A stretch of 64,000 nt of DNA from Enterococcus hermanniensis (GTDB lineage Bacteria > Bacillota > Bacilli > Lactobacillales > Enterococcaceae): the NCBI RefSeq assembly GCF_001885945.1, contig NZ_JXKQ01000002.1:62001-126000 (forward strand), read 5' to 3'. The position numbers and the translations under genes are program-made. Shown here one piece after another: positions 16,526 through 30,691 of the stretch (position 1 is the stretch's first letter; the number at the start of each line of letters is the position of its first letter). The notes below the pieces were generated by a model. That model had not been told where the DNA came from. It searched no databases and saw only the letters and a list, made by a program, of their open reading frames with translations.

Positions 16526-17542
16526 AGCTTTTTTTGTTTTTGCGGTCGTAATTTTAACCCCTAAGATTTCCAAGAAGAAATTAAAGATGGGGATTCCTAC
16601 AATTAAGCCCCAAACACCTAAAAATTTTTCACTGAATAGTAAAATGACAAAGGTATAAAAAATCGGCAATTTTGTTCGACTAGACATGAATTTAGGATTC
16701 AAAATATACGCTTCAATACAGTGAACGACAACGATCAAGATCAATACGTAAGCAACGGTCTGCACACCACCCGTTGAGTAAGCAATCAACGTCAACGGAA
16801 CACATGAAAAAATCACCCCTGCTACTGGGATCAAGCTTAAAAAGAAAATCATGATAGCTAAAGTCGGTAATTGTGTAAATCCAATCAACCCTAACCCAAT
16901 TGTCGTTACAACAGTATTTACTACTGCAATCAATAACTGGACTTCAACGACTACGCCAAATGTCTCTACGAATACTTTAGCGTAATAATATACATCTTGG
17001 AAAAACCACTTATACGTACTGTGCAGAAAATTACGTGAGAATAAAATCGTTTTTTCCTTTTCGATCATAAAGAAAAAACTCAAAATGAATGACATCACGA
17101 ATGCAATCGCCAAACGCCCGACATTTTGTAATTGTTCTAAGATGATCCCCGCGCCGCTCTCTACTTTATCTTGCCAATTATGATTTTTAAAGTAATCGGA
17201 GATAAAATTCGTGACCAAATCAGAATTAAAATCTTTGTGTTGATAAAAACGTACGATCGAATTATAGGTTGAAAGAACTTGATCAATCAAAATAGTAGAA
17301 TATTTTGATATCAGTAAATAAACCAATATAAGTTCAATCAAATATAAAACTGTAGCAATAATAAATGTTGGTGCCTTAATATAGCGTTGAACAAATCGGA
17401 CAATTTTTACAGAAATCAATGTAAAAATGAACGTCAGCAAAATCGGCGTCATAAAATCTTTTACTAAAAATAAAACAAAAATAATCAATAACAATACTAT
17501 AAATCTTCGTAATCGTAAATTACTTACAAACTTTTCGTACAT
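16502..17542 (-). CDS. AI-2E family transporter (PerM/YtvI-like membrane protein)
   Basis: A 346-residue polytopic protein with about seven to eight membrane segments in the AI-2E/PerM arrangement: a pair of N-terminal helices, a long extracytoplasmic stretch (RFYQHKDFNSDLVTNFISDYF), then a C-terminal bundle with the family-typical LSLIPVAGVIFSCVPLTLIAY and ILNPKFMSSRTKLP. Members export varied small molecules or ions; substrate cannot be told here. It is alone on its transcript, with 114 bases to pyrE, and shares a bidirectional terminator with rqcH. Confidence 0.87.
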   Translation of the reverse strand: MYEKFVSNLRLRRFIVLLLIIFVLFLVKDFMTPILLTFIFTLISVKIVRFVQRYIKAPTFIIATVLYLIELILVYLLISKYSTILIDQVLSTYNSIVRFYQHKDFNSDLVTNFISDYFKNHNWQDKVESGAGIILEQLQNVGRLAIAFVMSFILSFFFMIEKEKTILFSRNFLHSTYKWFFQDVYYYAKVFVETFGVVVEVQLLIAVVNTVVTTIGLGLIGFTQLPTLAIMIFFLSLIPVAGVIFSCVPLTLIAYSTGGVQTVAYVLILIVVVHCIEAYILNPKFMSSRTKLPIFYTFVILLFSEKFLGVWGLIVGIPIFNFFLEILGVKITTAKTKKAKKTEQPD

Positions 17543-17630
17543 TTCCTATCCTCTTTTCAATATACTCCTAAAAACAATCTAACATTAATTTACTTTTTTC
17601 AGTCTTTAGTATACCTAAAAATAGGAATAA

Positions 17631-17652
17631 AAAAAGCATCCAGCGATGCTTT
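17631..17652 (-). terminator. terminator of the pyr operon
   Basis: AAAAGCATC and GATGC with a GCTG loop, followed by seven T on the minus strand, just after the pyrE stop codon. Confidence 0.8.
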
Positions 17653-17656
17653 TCAA

Positions 17657-18283
17657 CTAATTTAACCAGTTTTGAGGATCTTGACGCCATTTTTTCAATA
17701 ATTCAAGTTGGTTCTGATCAATATATTTTTCTTCTAAGGCACTTTCGATCAATGTCGAGTAATTAGTCAAGGTGATCAATGGCATTTGGGCCTTTTCGAA
17801 GTTCAGCTCTCCTTGCGATAACTCATAAGTAAAGATTGCAGCTACGCCTAAGACTTCAGCCCCTTCGTATTTGGCAGCAGCAGCAGCTTCCAAGACACTG
17901 CCGCCAGTTGAAATCAAATCTTCGATCACAACCATTTTTTGATTGTTTGTGATTCGCCCTTCGATCTGATTCCCTTTTCCATGGTCTTTTGCTTTACTTC
18001 GAATATAGACCATCGGTAAATCTAAAATTTCAGCTACCCATGCGGCATGAGGGATTCCAGCTGTTGCTGTTCCTGCAATTACTTCGACTTCAGGAAAAGT
18101 TGCTTTTATTTTTTCAGCTAGACCTTGCGCGATTTCACGGCGCACCTTCGGATAGCTCATCGTTATGCGATTATCACAATAAATAGGTGATTTCAATCCA
18201 CTTGCCCAAGTAAAAGGTTCCTCTGGACTTAAAGCAACCGCTTGGATAGATAATAAGTCTTTAGCGATTTGTTCTGCAATCAT
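17657..18283 (-). CDS. pyrE: orotate phosphoribosyltransferase
   Basis: A 208-residue enzyme that joins orotate and PRPP to form OMP. The PRPP-binding motif is [17 protein letters not shown] (about 115-131). [16 protein letters not shown] near residue 23 is the family N-terminal signature, and [17 protein letters not shown] is the substrate region. It is the last gene of the pyr operon and starts directly after the pyrF stop codon; its own ribosome site (GGTGAA) is weak, suggesting coupling to pyrF. Confidence 0.96.
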   Translation of the reverse strand: MIAEQIAKDLLSIQAVALSPEEPFTWASGLKSPIYCDNRITMSYPKVRREIAQGLAEKIKATFPEVEVIAGTATAGIPHAAWVAEILDLPMVYIRSKAKDHGKGNQIEGRITNNQKMVVIEDLISTGGSVLEAAAAAKYEGAEVLGVAAIFTYELSQGELNFEKAQMPLITLTNYSTLIESALEEKYIDQNQLELLKKWRQDPQNWLN

Positions 18284-18999
18284 TTATAATTCACCGTTCC
18301 ATTCTTTTTTAATTTGTAAATAGCTTTGGTAAGGCTTGTTTGCTTGCGTTATCGGACGGCCCACAACAATATAGTTTGAGCCTACTGCTCGCGCTTTTGT
18401 CGGTGTCATCACTCGTTTTTGATCTCCTAGTGTAGTACCTTTGGGACGAATACCAGGGGTCAGACAAATAAATTTAGAATTTGTTACTTGATGGATATCT
18501 GGTGCTTCATGCGCTGAACACACGACCCCTTCAAGTCCGGCTTTTTCCGTACATTTTGCATAATGCAAAACACTTTCTTTTAAGCTAACATCGATCAGTT
18601 GATCCTGATGCATTTGTTTTTCACTGGTAGAAGTGAGTTGCGTCACAGCAATCAATTTAGGTACGATTTGATTTTTACTCGTCCCTTCAATCAATCCTTG
18701 TTTTGCTGCTTCCATCATTTCGACACCACCGGCAGCGTGGACATTAGTAATCGTTACGTCTAATTTTGCAATACCGCGCATTGCTTTTTTCACGGTATTC
18801 GGAATATCATGTAATTTTAAATCGAGAAAAACATCATGTCCTTGGGCACGTAAAAAGCGAACGATTGCCGGACCTTCTTGATAGAATAATTCCATACCGA
18901 TTTTTACAAATAGTTTTTCTTCTATAGGAAATTGTTGTAAAAAATGTTCGATCTCTTCCTTTGACGAAAAATCAAATGCAATGATAGGTCTTGTTTCCA

Positions 19000-19000
<1 letters not shown>
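18284..19000 (-). CDS. pyrF: orotidine 5'-phosphate decarboxylase
   Basis: A 238-residue barrel enzyme making UMP from [14 protein letters not shown] is the first strand, and [14 protein letters not shown] (about 60-73) has the catalytic Asp-Lys-Asp set. LTPGIRPKG and [11 protein letters not shown] bind phosphate. GGGAGGC precedes the ATG, which overlaps the pyrD stop by one base. Confidence 0.96.
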
Positions 19001-20687
<1,687 letters not shown>

Positions 20688-20746
20688 AACGGCCTCCTTA
20701 TAGATCAACAGAGTGAAGGGTTTCTTCACTCTTCACTCTGTCTAAA

Positions 20747-23700
20747 TTAAATTTCTTGAATTGAAAATGCTCGTGATTCCATCACTTGTAAGATAGCGTC
20801 TGCGGTATCCAGCGATGTGAATAACGGAACTCCGTGTTCCACCGCCTCCCGTCGGATAATAAAACCATCTTCTGAGGCATTTTGACGATTTTTATCCATT
20901 GTATTGATCACAACTTGGGCTTCCCCACTGCGAATGAGATCAATTACATTGTCCTCATCGGATTCAGAAATTTTAGCGATTCGCTTAGCATTCAGTCCAT
21001 TTGCTGCTAAAAATTCTGCAGTCCCCGCAGTGGCGATCAAGCTATAGCCAACTTCTTTAAAGCGTTTTGCTAGCGCTAAAGCTTCCTCTTTAGTCTCGTC
21101 AGCGACCGTGAACAAGACTGCACCAAAATCAGGTAGGTGTAATCCCGCAGCAGCAAAAGCTTTGTATAAGGCTTTCGCTAAATTCCGATCTGTACCCATC
21201 ACTTCACCAGTAGATTTCATTTCCGGCCCTAAATAAGTATCGACTTTTTGTAATTTCGTAAAACTGAAAACGGGTGCTTTTACATGGACTAAATCACTTT
21301 CAGGATATAGACCATCTTGATAACCTAGTTCTTTCAAACTTTGGCCTAAGATAGCTTTTGTTGCGATTTGAGCCATCGGTATATTAGTGATTTTACTTAA
21401 GAAAGGAACTGTTCGACTAGCTCGTGGATTGACTTCAATTACAAAAACTTCGTTATTATGGATGACGAATTGGATATTCATCATACCGATACAATTCATC
21501 CCTAATGCTAAGCGTCGAGTATAATCTTCAATCGTCGCTTTCAGTTCTTCCGAAAAAGTCTGTGGTGGATATACGGCCATCGAATCTCCTGAATGGACTC
21601 CCGCACGCTCGATATGTTCCATGATTCCAGGAATCAAGACTGTTTCACCGTCACAAATAGCATCGACTTCACATTCTTTTCCAATCAAATAACGATCGAC
21701 TAAGACCGGATGTTCTGGAGATGCTTTAACAGCATGAGCCATGTAATCTTCTAAATCTGCTTGATTTTCAACAATTTCCATCGCACGCCCACCTAACACA
21801 TAGCTTGGGCGAACTAAGACGGGATAACCGATGCTTTCAGCAATTTTGACTGCTTCTTTGGCACTAGTAGCGGTATCACCTGGTGGTTGTGGAATATCTA
21901 AACTGTTTAATACTTGTTCAAACTGATCTCGATCTTCTGCTCGATCTAAATCTTCAATCGTTGTTCCTAAGATTTTCACACCATTTTTTACTAAGGGCTC
22001 AGCCAAATTGATTGCGGTTTGACCACCAAACTGGACGATAACACCCATTGGCTGTTCTAACTCGACAACGTTCAAAACGTCTTCGATTGTTAGTGGTTCG
22101 AAGTATAATTTATCGGATACTGAAAAGTCTGTTGATACTGTTTCCGGATTGCTATTCATGATGATTGCTTCATAACCAGCTGCTTGGATAGCTTTGACTG
22201 AGTGAACCGTCGCATAATCGAATTCGACACCTTGACCGATCCGAATTGGCCCCGATCCTAAGACAAGCACCGATTTCTTTTCACTGCGGACACTTTCATT
22301 TTCAAATTCATACGTGCTGTAGAAGTATGGTGTTTGTGATTCGAATTCTGCCGCACACGTATCAACCATTTTATATACTGGAAGAATATTGTGTTTTGTT
22401 CTAAATGCTCGGATCTCATCCATTGTTCGATTCCACAATTGAGCAATTTTGATATCAGCAAAACCATTTTGTTTTGCTTGTTTTAATAACTCAGTATTAT
22501 TGATGTTTTTTGCTAACGCTGTTTCAAATTCAACGATATGCAATAATTTATCTAGGAAAAACAGATCAACTTTTGTCAGCTCGTTGATTTCTTCAATCGA
22601 ATATCCTCGCCGAATTGCTTCTGTTAGATAAAATAATCGATCATCTTGGGCTTTGACCATTTTTTCAGTCAATGCTTCATCGGTCACCGCAGCTAATTCT
22701 GGAAGTTCCGCATGATACGTCCCAATCTCTAATGAGCGGACGGCTTTTAAGAGTGATTCTTCGATATTCCGACCAATCGCCATGACTTCACCGGTCGCTT
22801 TCATTTGTGTGCCTAATACACGTTCGCCGCTTTCGAATTTATCAAAAGGCCAACGGGGTATTTTAGCGACTACATAATCCAAGGCCGGTTCAAATTCGGC
22901 ATAAGTTGTTTCAGTGACAGGATTTTTCATTTCATCCAATGTTAATCCGACCGCAATTTTTGCTGCTAATTTAGCGATTGGATACCCCGTTGCCTTACTT
23001 GCTAGCGCAGACGAACGTGATACTCGCGGATTTACTTCGATCACATAGTAATTGAAGCTGTGCGGATCTAGCGCAAGCTGGACATTACAGCCACCCTCGA
23101 TTTTTAATGCCCGAATAATGGATAGTGAGGCATCTCTAAGCATTTGATATTCGTAATCAGATAATGTTTGACTCGGTGCGAATACGATTGAATCTCCAGT
23201 GTGCACTCCGACGGGATCGAAATTTTCCATGTTGCAAACAACGATGGCATTGTCAACAGAATCACGCATCACTTCGTATTCAATTTCTTTAAAGCCGGCA
23301 ATGGACCGTTCAATCAAACATTGCGTTGCAGGCGAAAGTTTCAAACCATTCTCAGCAATCATACGCAACTCTTCTTCGTTATCGCACATACCACCGCCAG
23401 TTCCACCTAATGTAAAGGCCGGTCGAACAATGATCGGATAACCGATTTTATTCGCAAACTCTACTGCGGCTTCTATCGTGGTTACGATTTCAGATTCTGG
23501 AATTGGTTGATGTAATTCTTCCATTAATTGTTTGAATAAATCTCGATCTTCTGCTTGATCGATTGCAGCTAATTTTGTTCCAAGTAATTCAATATTTAAT
23601 TCAGCTAAGATCCCTGAATCAGCTAATTCCATCGCCATATTCAAGCCGGTTTGTCCGCCTAAAGTTGGTAAGATCGCATCGGGCAACTCTTTCCGTAAAA

Positions 23701-23929
23701 TTCGTGAAACAAATTCTAAAGTAATCGGTTCGATATAAACTGTATCAGCAATTTCTTGATCAGTCATAATTGTTGCAGGATTCGAATTAACTAAAACAAC
23801 TTCATATCCTTCTTCTTTTAGAGCTAAGCAAGCTTGTGTGCCGGCGTAATCAAACTCAGCGGCTTGTCCGATCACAATCGGTCCTGATCCGATAACTAGG
23901 ATCTTTTTAATATCTGTACGTTTTGGCAT
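20747..23929 (-). CDS. carB: carbamoyl-phosphate synthase large subunit
   Basis: A 1060-residue synthetase of usual length with two homologous ATP-grasp halves. The first half has [26 protein letters not shown] and [13 protein letters not shown], the second [24 protein letters not shown] and [16 protein letters not shown]-terminal MGS-like domain (after about 935, [14 protein letters not shown]) is the usual allosteric site. It makes carbamoyl phosphate from bicarbonate, ammonia from CarA and two ATP. It follows carA without a gap; RBS AAGGAGC. Confidence 0.97.
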   Translation of the reverse strand: MPKRTDIKKILVIGSGPIVIGQAAEFDYAGTQACLALKEEGYEVVLVNSNPATIMTDQEIADTVYIEPITLEFVSRILRKELPDAILPTLGGQTGLNMAMELADSGILAELNIELLGTKLAAIDQAEDRDLFKQLMEELHQPIPESEIVTTIEAAVEFANKIGYPIIVRPAFTLGGTGGGMCDNEEELRMIAENGLKLSPATQCLIERSIAGFKEIEYEVMRDSVDNAIVVCNMENFDPVGVHTGDSIVFAPSQTLSDYEYQMLRDASLSIIRALKIEGGCNVQLALDPHSFNYYVIEVNPRVSRSSALASKATGYPIAKLAAKIAVGLTLDEMKNPVTETTYAEFEPALDYVVAKIPRWPFDKFESGERVLGTQMKATGEVMAIGRNIEESLLKAVRSLEIGTYHAELPELAAVTDEALTEKMVKAQDDRLFYLTEAIRRGYSIEEINELTKVDLFFLDKLLHIVEFETALAKNINNTELLKQAKQNGFADIKIAQLWNRTMDEIRAFRTKHNILPVYKMVDTCAAEFESQTPYFYSTYEFENESVRSEKKSVLVLGSGPIRIGQGVEFDYATVHSVKAIQAAGYEAIIMNSNPETVSTDFSVSDKLYFEPLTIEDVLNVVELEQPMGVIVQFGGQTAINLAEPLVKNGVKILGTTIEDLDRAEDRDQFEQVLNSLDIPQPPGDTATSAKEAVKIAESIGYPVLVRPSYVLGGRAMEIVENQADLEDYMAHAVKASPEHPVLVDRYLIGKECEVDAICDGETVLIPGIMEHIERAGVHSGDSMAVYPPQTFSEELKATIEDYTRRLALGMNCIGMMNIQFVIHNNEVFVIEVNPRASRTVPFLSKITNIPMAQIATKAILGQSLKELGYQDGLYPESDLVHVKAPVFSFTKLQKVDTYLGPEMKSTGEVMGTDRNLAKALYKAFAAAGLHLPDFGAVLFTVADETKEEALALAKRFKEVGYSLIATAGTAEFLAANGLNAKRIAKISESDEDNVIDLIRSGEAQVVINTMDKNRQNASEDGFIIRREAVEHGVPLFTSLDTADAILQVMESRAFSIQEI

Positions 23930-25009
23930 TTATGCTTGCTCCTTCCATGCATCCATCATTTCCATAAAATCATCAAACAAATGAACCCCATCATGTGGCC
24001 CTGGTGCAGCATCGGGATGATACTGAACACTAAAGGCCGGAAAATCTCGATGACGTATTCCTTCGATCGTTCCATCATTGACTTCCACATGTGTGATCAT
24101 CAATTTTTGAGGGTCAATCGTTTTTTCAGCTACTGCAAAGCCGTGATTTTGAGAAGTGAAATCAATTTTTCCCGTCGCAATTTCTCTTACCGGATGGTTC
24201 AGACCGCGATGCCCAAATTTCATTTTGTAAGTATCTGCGCCATTTGCTAGGGCGAATAATTGATGACCTAAACAAATACCGAAGATTGGGACTTTCCCTT
24301 GAATTTGTTTGATCATCTCAATAGCTTCAGGGACATCTTTGGGGTCGCCGGGGCCATTCGTCAGCATTACCCCATCGGGACAAAGATCTAAAATCGTTTG
24401 TGCATCTGTGTTATAGGGCATGACGGTCAAGTTGCATTCACGCCGCGATAATTCGCGTAAAATACTATGTTTTAACCCAAAATCGATCACGACCACATTT
24501 CTTCCCACTCCAGGGCTTGGATACGGTGTAACAGTTGAGACTTGTGCCACTTGATTTGTTGGTAGAACAGTTGCTTTTAATTGATCAAAAGAATGGTCAA
24601 GCTGATCAGCGGGGTCTACGATGCTGCCTTTCATCGTACCAGCACTTCGTAATTTTTTGGTCAATGCACGGGTATCGATCCCTGCGATTCCTGGAATTCC
24701 TTTACGCTTTAAAAACTCATCTAAAGTCATTTGATTTCGCCAATTACTGGCTAGACGCGCATGCTCTTTGACGACCACTCCCTTACATGTCGGAGCAATC
24801 GATTCATAATCATCACGGTTGATACCATAATTTCCAACCATTGGGTAAGTGAATGTAATGATTTGTCCATTAAAACTTTGATCCGTGATTGTTTCTTGAT
24901 AGCCAGTCATGCTGGTAGTGAAGACGACTTCTCCTACAACACTTGCTTCCGCACCGAATCTTTCACCTTCAAATATTGTTCCATCTTCTAAAATCAAAAG
25001 TCTTTTCAA
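23930..25009 (-). CDS. carA: carbamoyl-phosphate synthase small subunit (TTG start)
   Basis: A 359-residue glutaminase subunit. The N-terminal domain has [16 protein letters not shown]. The class I amidotransferase part has [16 protein letters not shown] with the catalytic Cys, and [13 protein letters not shown] with the catalytic His. I place the start at a TTG (25009) because AAGGAGGA lies nine bases before it, and the product then begins with [15 protein letters not shown], as is usual. The in-frame codon at 25045 lies inside pyrC and has no site. It starts five bases after the pyrC stop. Confidence 0.92.
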   Translation of the reverse strand: MKRLLILEDGTIFEGERFGAEASVVGEVVFTTSMTGYQETITDQSFNGQIITFTYPMVGNYGINRDDYESIAPTCKGVVVKEHARLASNWRNQMTLDEFLKRKGIPGIAGIDTRALTKKLRSAGTMKGSIVDPADQLDHSFDQLKATVLPTNQVAQVSTVTPYPSPGVGRNVVVIDFGLKHSILRELSRRECNLTVMPYNTDAQTILDLCPDGVMLTNGPGDPKDVPEAIEMIKQIQGKVPIFGICLGHQLFALANGADTYKMKFGHRGLNHPVREIATGKIDFTSQNHGFAVAEKTIDPQKLMITHVEVNDGTIEGIRHRDFPAFSVQYHPDAAPGPHDGVHLFDDFMEMMDAWKEQA

Positions 25010-25013
25010 GCTC

Positions 25014-26294
25014 TTAGTCCTCCTTGTTATAAACCAATTGACCATCTACGAAAGTCATCAATGTTGTACCTTTGACTGGCCACCCCGTAAAAGGTGTGTT
25101 CACCCCTAATGAAGCAAATTTTTCATCGTCGATTTTTTCTTCATTTTCTAAATCAAATATCGTGACATCAGCTGGTTGTCCAATCATCAATGTCCCAGCT
25201 TTGATTCCAAATATTTCTGCTGGTTTTACCGCCATCCAATTGATGACTTGTTCCAATGTGAATTTTCCTGTTTCAACAAAGTGGGTATAAATCAATTGAA
25301 AGGCCGTTTCACTTCCGACAATTCCAAATGGTGATTTTAGAAAACTTTGATTTTTTTCTTCAAATCCATGAGGTGCATGGTCAGTTGCGATGCAATCAAT
25401 CGTGCCATCTAGTAATCCCTCGATCAATGCTTGACGATCTTCGTTGGCTCGCAATGGCGGATTCATTTTCCAATAACCATGATCTTCGGTGATGTTTTCA
25501 TCGATCAAAATCAAATGATGTGGGGAAACCTCGGCGGTGACATGAACTCCGGCTTGCTTTGCTTCACGAATCACGCGGACGCTTTCTTTTGTCGAAACGT
25601 GACAAACATGATAATGAACACCTGTTTCTTCAGCTAAAATCAAATCTCTAGCGATTTGTGATGATTCGGTTGCGCTTAAAATACCAGGAAGCTGTAACTT
25701 CTCACTGATTTCACCTTTATGCATGACACCACCGAATAGCAGAGATTCATCTTCTGTATGAGCTACTAGTGCCATCTTATTTTTGGCAGCTTCTTTCATA
25801 GCGAGATACATGGTTCCTGCGCTTTGGACACCGACTCCATCATTCGTAAAAGCAAAAGCTCCAACTGCTTTTAATCCTTTTTGATCGGTCAATCTTTCGC
25901 TACGAAGTTCTTCTGTAATGGGTGCATATTGGAGGACTTTGACTACAGCATCACGCTCAATAATTGCTTTTACTTGTTCAAATTTTTCGACTGTGTCGGG
26001 TACTGGATTTAGATTTGGCATAGCACAAACAGTTGTATAACCACCACGTGCTGCCGCTTTTGTTCCATCTTTGATTGTTTCTTTATAAGTAAAACCTGGT
26101 TCTCGTAAATGAACATGAACATCAACTAAGCCTGGTGTGATTAATTGATTTTTTGCATCGTATTCTTGATCGAATGTTATCGTTGAAAAATCTTTTCCGA
26201 TGCCGGCAATGATCCCATCTTCTAACCAAAGATCACAAGTCGTGGTCTGATTATTTTTCGTTACGATTTTCCCATTTTTAATCAATGTTTTCAT
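25014..26294 (-). CDS. pyrC: dihydroorotase
   Basis: A 426-residue class I amidohydrolase that cyclises carbamoyl-aspartate. The zinc ligands are in [10 protein letters not shown] near residue 58, and further ligands include the His of [15 protein letters not shown] and HHL, with the catalytic Asp in [10 protein letters not shown]. Length is normal. It lies between pyrB and carA and ends five bases before the carA start. Confidence 0.97.
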   Translation of the reverse strand: MKTLIKNGKIVTKNNQTTTCDLWLEDGIIAGIGKDFSTITFDQEYDAKNQLITPGLVDVHVHLREPGFTYKETIKDGTKAAARGGYTTVCAMPNLNPVPDTVEKFEQVKAIIERDAVVKVLQYAPITEELRSERLTDQKGLKAVGAFAFTNDGVGVQSAGTMYLAMKEAAKNKMALVAHTEDESLLFGGVMHKGEISEKLQLPGILSATESSQIARDLILAEETGVHYHVCHVSTKESVRVIREAKQAGVHVTAEVSPHHLILIDENITEDHGYWKMNPPLRANEDRQALIEGLLDGTIDCIATDHAPHGFEEKNQSFLKSPFGIVGSETAFQLIYTHFVETGKFTLEQVINWMAVKPAEIFGIKAGTLMIGQPADVTIFDLENEEKIDDEKFASLGVNTPFTGWPVKGTTLMTFVDGQLVYNKED

Positions 26295-26307
26295 TTTATC
26301 TGCCCCT

Positions 26308-27234
26308 TTACGATTTTCCTCTTAATATTGCTTCTAAAATGGCCATGCGAATATAAACACCATTTGTCATTTGTGAGATGATTCTTGATTGCAGACTTTC
26401 AACTAAACTGTCTGCAATTTCGACGTCACGGTTAACGGGTGCTGGGTGCATGATGATTGCTTGCGGTTTTAAGTGTTGCCCTCGCTCAATCGTCAGCCCA
26501 TATTGATTGTGATACTCTATTTTTGAAAAACTTTCCTGTCCATCATGACGTTCATGTTGTACACGTAAAAGCATCATGACATCAACTTCTGGAACTAATT
26601 CATCCAATGATCGATAGGTTCCGTAAACATCAAAGCTTTTATCGTACCACTCTGCTGGGCCTGAAAAATATACTTGTGCACCAAGTCGTTTCAACATTTG
26701 CATGTTTGACTTAGCAACACGTGAATGGGTGATATCACCGACGATCGCGACCTTCAATCCATTGAAGTGTCCAAATTCTTGATAAATGGTCATTAGATCT
26801 AGTAAACATTGGGTCGGGTGCTGGCCACTACCATCGCCGCCGTTGACGATTGAGCACTGAATCGTTTTACTTTGGATCAATTCTTCGTAATAATGCTCAT
26901 CGCCATGTCGAATGACTGCGACATCTACACCCAAGGCAGACATGGTTAAGACAGTATCGTAAAGCGTTTCACCTTTTTGTACCGAGCTTGTTTTGGCATC
27001 AAAATCAATCACATCTAGTCCGAGCTTTTTTTCTGCAACTTCAAAACTTTTGTGGGTTCGAGTACTGTTCTCAAAGAAAAGATTTGAAACAAAATATTGA
27101 TCTTTGTGTGGTGTCCAACGAGCACCGTTCTTAAATTGCTGCCCTCGTCGAATCAGCCCCATTACCTCTTGGTCGTTTAGTGCTTCAACTGTTAATAAAT
27201 GTTTCAGACTAATTTCCTCAGACTGGATGATCAT
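26308..27234 (-). CDS. pyrB: aspartate carbamoyltransferase catalytic subunit
   Basis: A 308-residue enzyme. The carbamoyl-phosphate motif is [19 protein letters not shown] (about 53-71), with [12 protein letters not shown] for the mobile Ser-Lys loop, [12 protein letters not shown] for the His-Pro-Thr-Gln loop and [12 protein letters not shown] near the end. No regulatory PyrI subunit is encoded, as is usual in Gram-positives. AGGAGG precedes the ATG. The 34-base gap after uraA has no attenuator. Confidence 0.97.
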   Translation of the reverse strand: MIIQSEEISLKHLLTVEALNDQEVMGLIRRGQQFKNGARWTPHKDQYFVSNLFFENSTRTHKSFEVAEKKLGLDVIDFDAKTSSVQKGETLYDTVLTMSALGVDVAVIRHGDEHYYEELIQSKTIQCSIVNGGDGSGQHPTQCLLDLMTIYQEFGHFNGLKVAIVGDITHSRVAKSNMQMLKRLGAQVYFSGPAEWYDKSFDVYGTYRSLDELVPEVDVMMLLRVQHERHDGQESFSKIEYHNQYGLTIERGQHLKPQAIIMHPAPVNRDVEIADSLVESLQSRIISQMTNGVYIRMAILEAILRGKS

Positions 27235-27268
27235 GAAATTTCCTCCTATTCATAGTTCGCTGCGGGGG

Positions 27269-28540
27269 TTATTTTTCGCTCCGTGCTTGCTCTGGTAAAA
27301 CTAAGTTTAAGATGATTCCTAGTACTGTTGCTAAAGCCATTGATGATAAGGTGAATGTACCTGCTTCAAAAACTAATCCTCCGATTCCGATCACTAAGAT
27401 CGTAGAAGCAATCAATAAATTCTTTTTACGGTCGAAGTCGATTTTGTTTTCGATCAAAATTTTAAGTCCGCTTGCGGCGATAACTCCGAATAAGACAAAG
27501 CTGATTCCTGAAATAACTGGCCCAGGAATACTTAAGATCAAGGCGCTTAGTTTCCCAACAAAGCCTAAGCAAACTGCCAATACTGCTGCCCCGCCGATGA
27601 CGAACACACTATGGACTTTCGTGATAGCAAGTACGCCGATGTTTTCTCCATAACTTGTTACTGGAGGACCACCGACAAAACCAGCAACAATTTGCGCTAA
27701 CCCGTCTCCCATCAACGTACGATCCAAACCTGGATCATCAAAAAAGTTACGTTTCGTTAATTTGTTTAAAACCATCAAGTGACCAATATGTTCTGTCATC
27801 GTTACGAAAGCGATTGGTGCCATCGTTGTAATCGCACTAATATAAATTTTTGGTTGGTAGCTGACAAAAGGTACACTAAATGCTGGCATCGCTAACCATT
27901 TTGCTTCAATGATCGGTTGATAATCAATGATTCCGAAAAGCATGGCAGTGATGTAGCCACCGATGATTCCTAGTAAGATTGGAATCAAACCCATGAAGCC
28001 AGTTAAAAACATATTGAAGAAAATCGTCAGTGCTAGTGTGATCAAAGCAACCAATACGTATTTAAAACTGTATTCGCCATTGCTGTACATCGCATTTTGA
28101 GCAGCGTTCCCGGCTAAGCCTAAACCGATGACCATTACTACTGGACCCACCACGATTGGCGGTAAAATCTTATCTAACCAACCCGAGCCAATTTTGCGGA
28201 TTACAAAGGATACGATCAAGTAAACCAGTCCGCAAGTCACAGCTCCTTGAGCAACTGCTGGATAACCATCAGATTTCATCAATAATTTCATTGCTGCGAT
28301 AAAAGCGAAGCTACTTCCTAAGTATGCTGGGATTTTTCCTTTTGTTACTGTTAAATAAACCAACGTTCCTAATCCCGAACTAACTAACGCGATACTAGGA
28401 TTGATTCCTACTAAGATTGGCACTAAAACCGTTGCACCAAACATCGTGAATAAATGTTGGATACTTAAACCTACCCAGTGTCCTGCGCTTGGTCGGTCAT
28501 GAATATCTAAAACAACGTCATCATTATGAAATTTTTCCAT
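27269..28540 (-). CDS. uraA: uracil permease (NCS2 family)
   Basis: A 423-residue integral membrane protein with about 12-14 hydrophobic segments. The N-terminus has SAGHWVGLSIQHLFTMFGATVLVPIL, typical of UraA/PyrP, and the substrate-site stretch TMAPIAFVTMTEHIGH and GPPVTSYGENIGVLAIT are conserved NCS2 elements. It imports uracil by proton symport, fitting its place between pyrR and pyrB. The gap from pyrR is only 32 bases. Confidence 0.95.
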   Translation of the reverse strand: MEKFHNDDVVLDIHDRPSAGHWVGLSIQHLFTMFGATVLVPILVGINPSIALVSSGLGTLVYLTVTKGKIPAYLGSSFAFIAAMKLLMKSDGYPAVAQGAVTCGLVYLIVSFVIRKIGSGWLDKILPPIVVGPVVMVIGLGLAGNAAQNAMYSNGEYSFKYVLVALITLALTIFFNMFLTGFMGLIPILLGIIGGYITAMLFGIIDYQPIIEAKWLAMPAFSVPFVSYQPKIYISAITTMAPIAFVTMTEHIGHLMVLNKLTKRNFFDDPGLDRTLMGDGLAQIVAGFVGGPPVTSYGENIGVLAITKVHSVFVIGGAAVLAVCLGFVGKLSALILSIPGPVISGISFVLFGVIAASGLKILIENKIDFDRKKNLLIASTILVIGIGGLVFEAGTFTLSSMALATVLGIILNLVLPEQARSEK

Positions 28541-28572
28541 TAAACTTCCTCTTTCCGGTTCCTAAACAGTTT

Positions 28573-29121
<549 letters not shown>

Positions 29122-29135
29122 TTATTTTTGACAAT

Positions 29136-29296
29136 AAAAAAACTCCTACCCGTAATTAGGTAGGAGGAAAGTTATCGACTTCGTCAAATGAATAGTGTTC
29201 ACCTAGGCGCACCTAGTCCAAACATCTATCTGCTTCCTTCTTAGCCTCACGGGACTACTCTTAAAGGATCATATTCAGTTATTTATTTCTTGCTTA
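29136..29296 (-). promoter_or_regulatory. PyrR-responsive attenuator leader
   Basis: The PyrR binding loop AGTCCCGTGAGGCT (29243-29256, minus strand) fits the ARUCCNGNGAGGYU consensus exactly. It is followed by the antiterminator region and an intrinsic terminator, CTCCTACC and GGTAGGAG (29143-29166) with seven T. UMP-bound PyrR should stabilise the upstream hairpin and let the terminator form. It is the only such element I find in the operon. Confidence 0.92.
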
Positions 29297-29301
29297 CAGA
29301 C

Positions 29302-29330
29302 ACTATACTATTCTCGAAAACAGAAATCAA
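29302..29330 (-). promoter_or_regulatory. promoter of the pyr operon
   Basis: TTGATT (29325-29330) and TATAGT (29302-29307) with a 17-base spacer on the minus strand. The -35 box overlaps the last codons of rluD. Confidence 0.75.
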
Positions 29331-30235
29331 TCTTTTTCTTGTAAAGTTGTCAAAGTTTTTTCAAAAATTTCAGGCAATGGTGCTTCAAAGACCATTGAAG
29401 CATCCGTTGTCGGATGTTCAAAGCCTAATAACTTGGCATGCAAGAATTGACCATTTCCTTTGAGTGTCTTTTTAGGACCGTATAAAGGATCTCCAGCTAC
29501 CGGATAACCGATGTATTGCATATGAACCCGGATTTGATGTGTACGCCCCGTTTCCAGTTGCAATTCAATTAAAGTAAAACCTTCAAAACGTTTCAACACT
29601 TCAAAATGAGTGACTGCGGGTTTTCCACCTTCGATCACTGCCTGCATTTTACGATTGACTTTTGAACGTCCAATTGGTGCTTCAATGCGCCCTTTTTCAT
29701 GTGGGATTTCCCCATGCACTAATGCGACATATTTACGTAATGACGTCTTGTCTTTTAATTGTTGCGCCAAAGATTCGTGCGCATGGTCGTTTTTTGCAAC
29801 CATCAATAAACCCGATGTATCTTTATCGATTCGATGAACAATTCCTGGACGTACGACATCATTGATCGTGGATAGGTTTTTGACTTGGTATAGTAAGCCA
29901 TTGACCAACGTGCCATTTGGATGACCAGCAGATGGATGAACCACCATGCCTTGCGGTTTGTTTACTACAGCAACATCGTCATCTTCATAAACAATCTCTA
30001 AATCTAAATTCTCAGGAACTAAATCCAATTCTTCTGGTTCTGGGATCTCAATAATGATCTTATCGCCAGAACTAACTTTATAATTTGCTTTGATTACTTT
30101 GTGATCGATTGATACGCACTGCTCTTTGATCCATTGCTGGATTTGTGAACGCGAATGATTGGCCAAACGTTCATTTAACACTTTGTCGATCCGGCCTTTT
30201 TCATTTTTAATGATTACTTCAATTTGATTATCCAT
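29327..30235 (-). CDS. RluD-family 23S rRNA pseudouridine synthase
   Basis: A 302-residue protein with an N-terminal S4 RNA-binding domain (RIDKVLNERLANHSRSQIQQWI) and a catalytic domain with GIVHRIDKDTSGLLMVAK, in which the Asp is the catalytic nucleophile. ETGRTHQIRVHM is the second family signature. It belongs to the YlyB/RluD group next to lspA, as in many Bacilli. I start at the ATG at 30235, overlapping lspA by eight bases; the alternative 30253 is possible. Both lack a strong site, suggesting coupled translation. Confidence 0.92.
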   Translation of the reverse strand: MDNQIEVIIKNEKGRIDKVLNERLANHSRSQIQQWIKEQCVSIDHKVIKANYKVSSGDKIIIEIPEPEELDLVPENLDLEIVYEDDDVAVVNKPQGMVVHPSAGHPNGTLVNGLLYQVKNLSTINDVVRPGIVHRIDKDTSGLLMVAKNDHAHESLAQQLKDKTSLRKYVALVHGEIPHEKGRIEAPIGRSKVNRKMQAVIEGGKPAVTHFEVLKRFEGFTLIELQLETGRTHQIRVHMQYIGYPVAGDPLYGPKKTLKGNGQFLHAKLLGFEHPTTDASMVFEAPLPEIFEKTLTTLQEKD

Positions 30236-30689
30236 TTTTTTTGTCTCTCTCATCTAATAAAATATAAATAAAAATCATGATTACTCCTACAACCAATGAC
30301 ATGTCCGCAATATTGAAAATCGGAAAATTGATAAAATCCAATCGGAACATATCTACTACATAACCTAAACGAAAACGATCAATAAAGTTTCCAATCGCTC
30401 CAGCTAAGAAAAAGCTCAAACCCAATGTTAGCCACTTACTCTCATTTAGGTGTTTGACTAAATAATACATTACTGCAACGACTGCTACAACCGTAATCAG
30501 GATAAAAAAGACTTGTTGTCCTTCAAATAGACTAAAAGCACCTCCTGTATTACGAATATGGGTCAACGATAAAACATTGGGAATGATCGTTTGGCTATCA
30601 CCAAAAGCGTAGTGACTAACGATCCACCATTTGAACCATTGATCAAGGGCGATGATTCCCGCACTTAATAATAAATAAATAATTAACAA
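30228..30689 (-). CDS. lspA: lipoprotein signal peptidase (signal peptidase II)
   Basis: A 153-residue membrane protease with four membrane segments that cleaves lipoprotein signal peptides. The two catalytic Asp are in AGAIGNFIDRF and GYVVDMFRLDF; NTGGAFSLF is the other conserved stretch. It lies between the CBS protein and rluD on one transcript. Confidence 0.96.
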   Translation of the reverse strand: MLIIYLLLSAGIIALDQWFKWWIVSHYAFGDSQTIIPNVLSLTHIRNTGGAFSLFEGQQVFFILITVVAVVAVMYYLVKHLNESKWLTLGLSFFLAGAIGNFIDRFRLGYVVDMFRLDFINFPIFNIADMSLVVGVIMIFIYILLDERDKKNG

Positions 30690-30691
30690 CC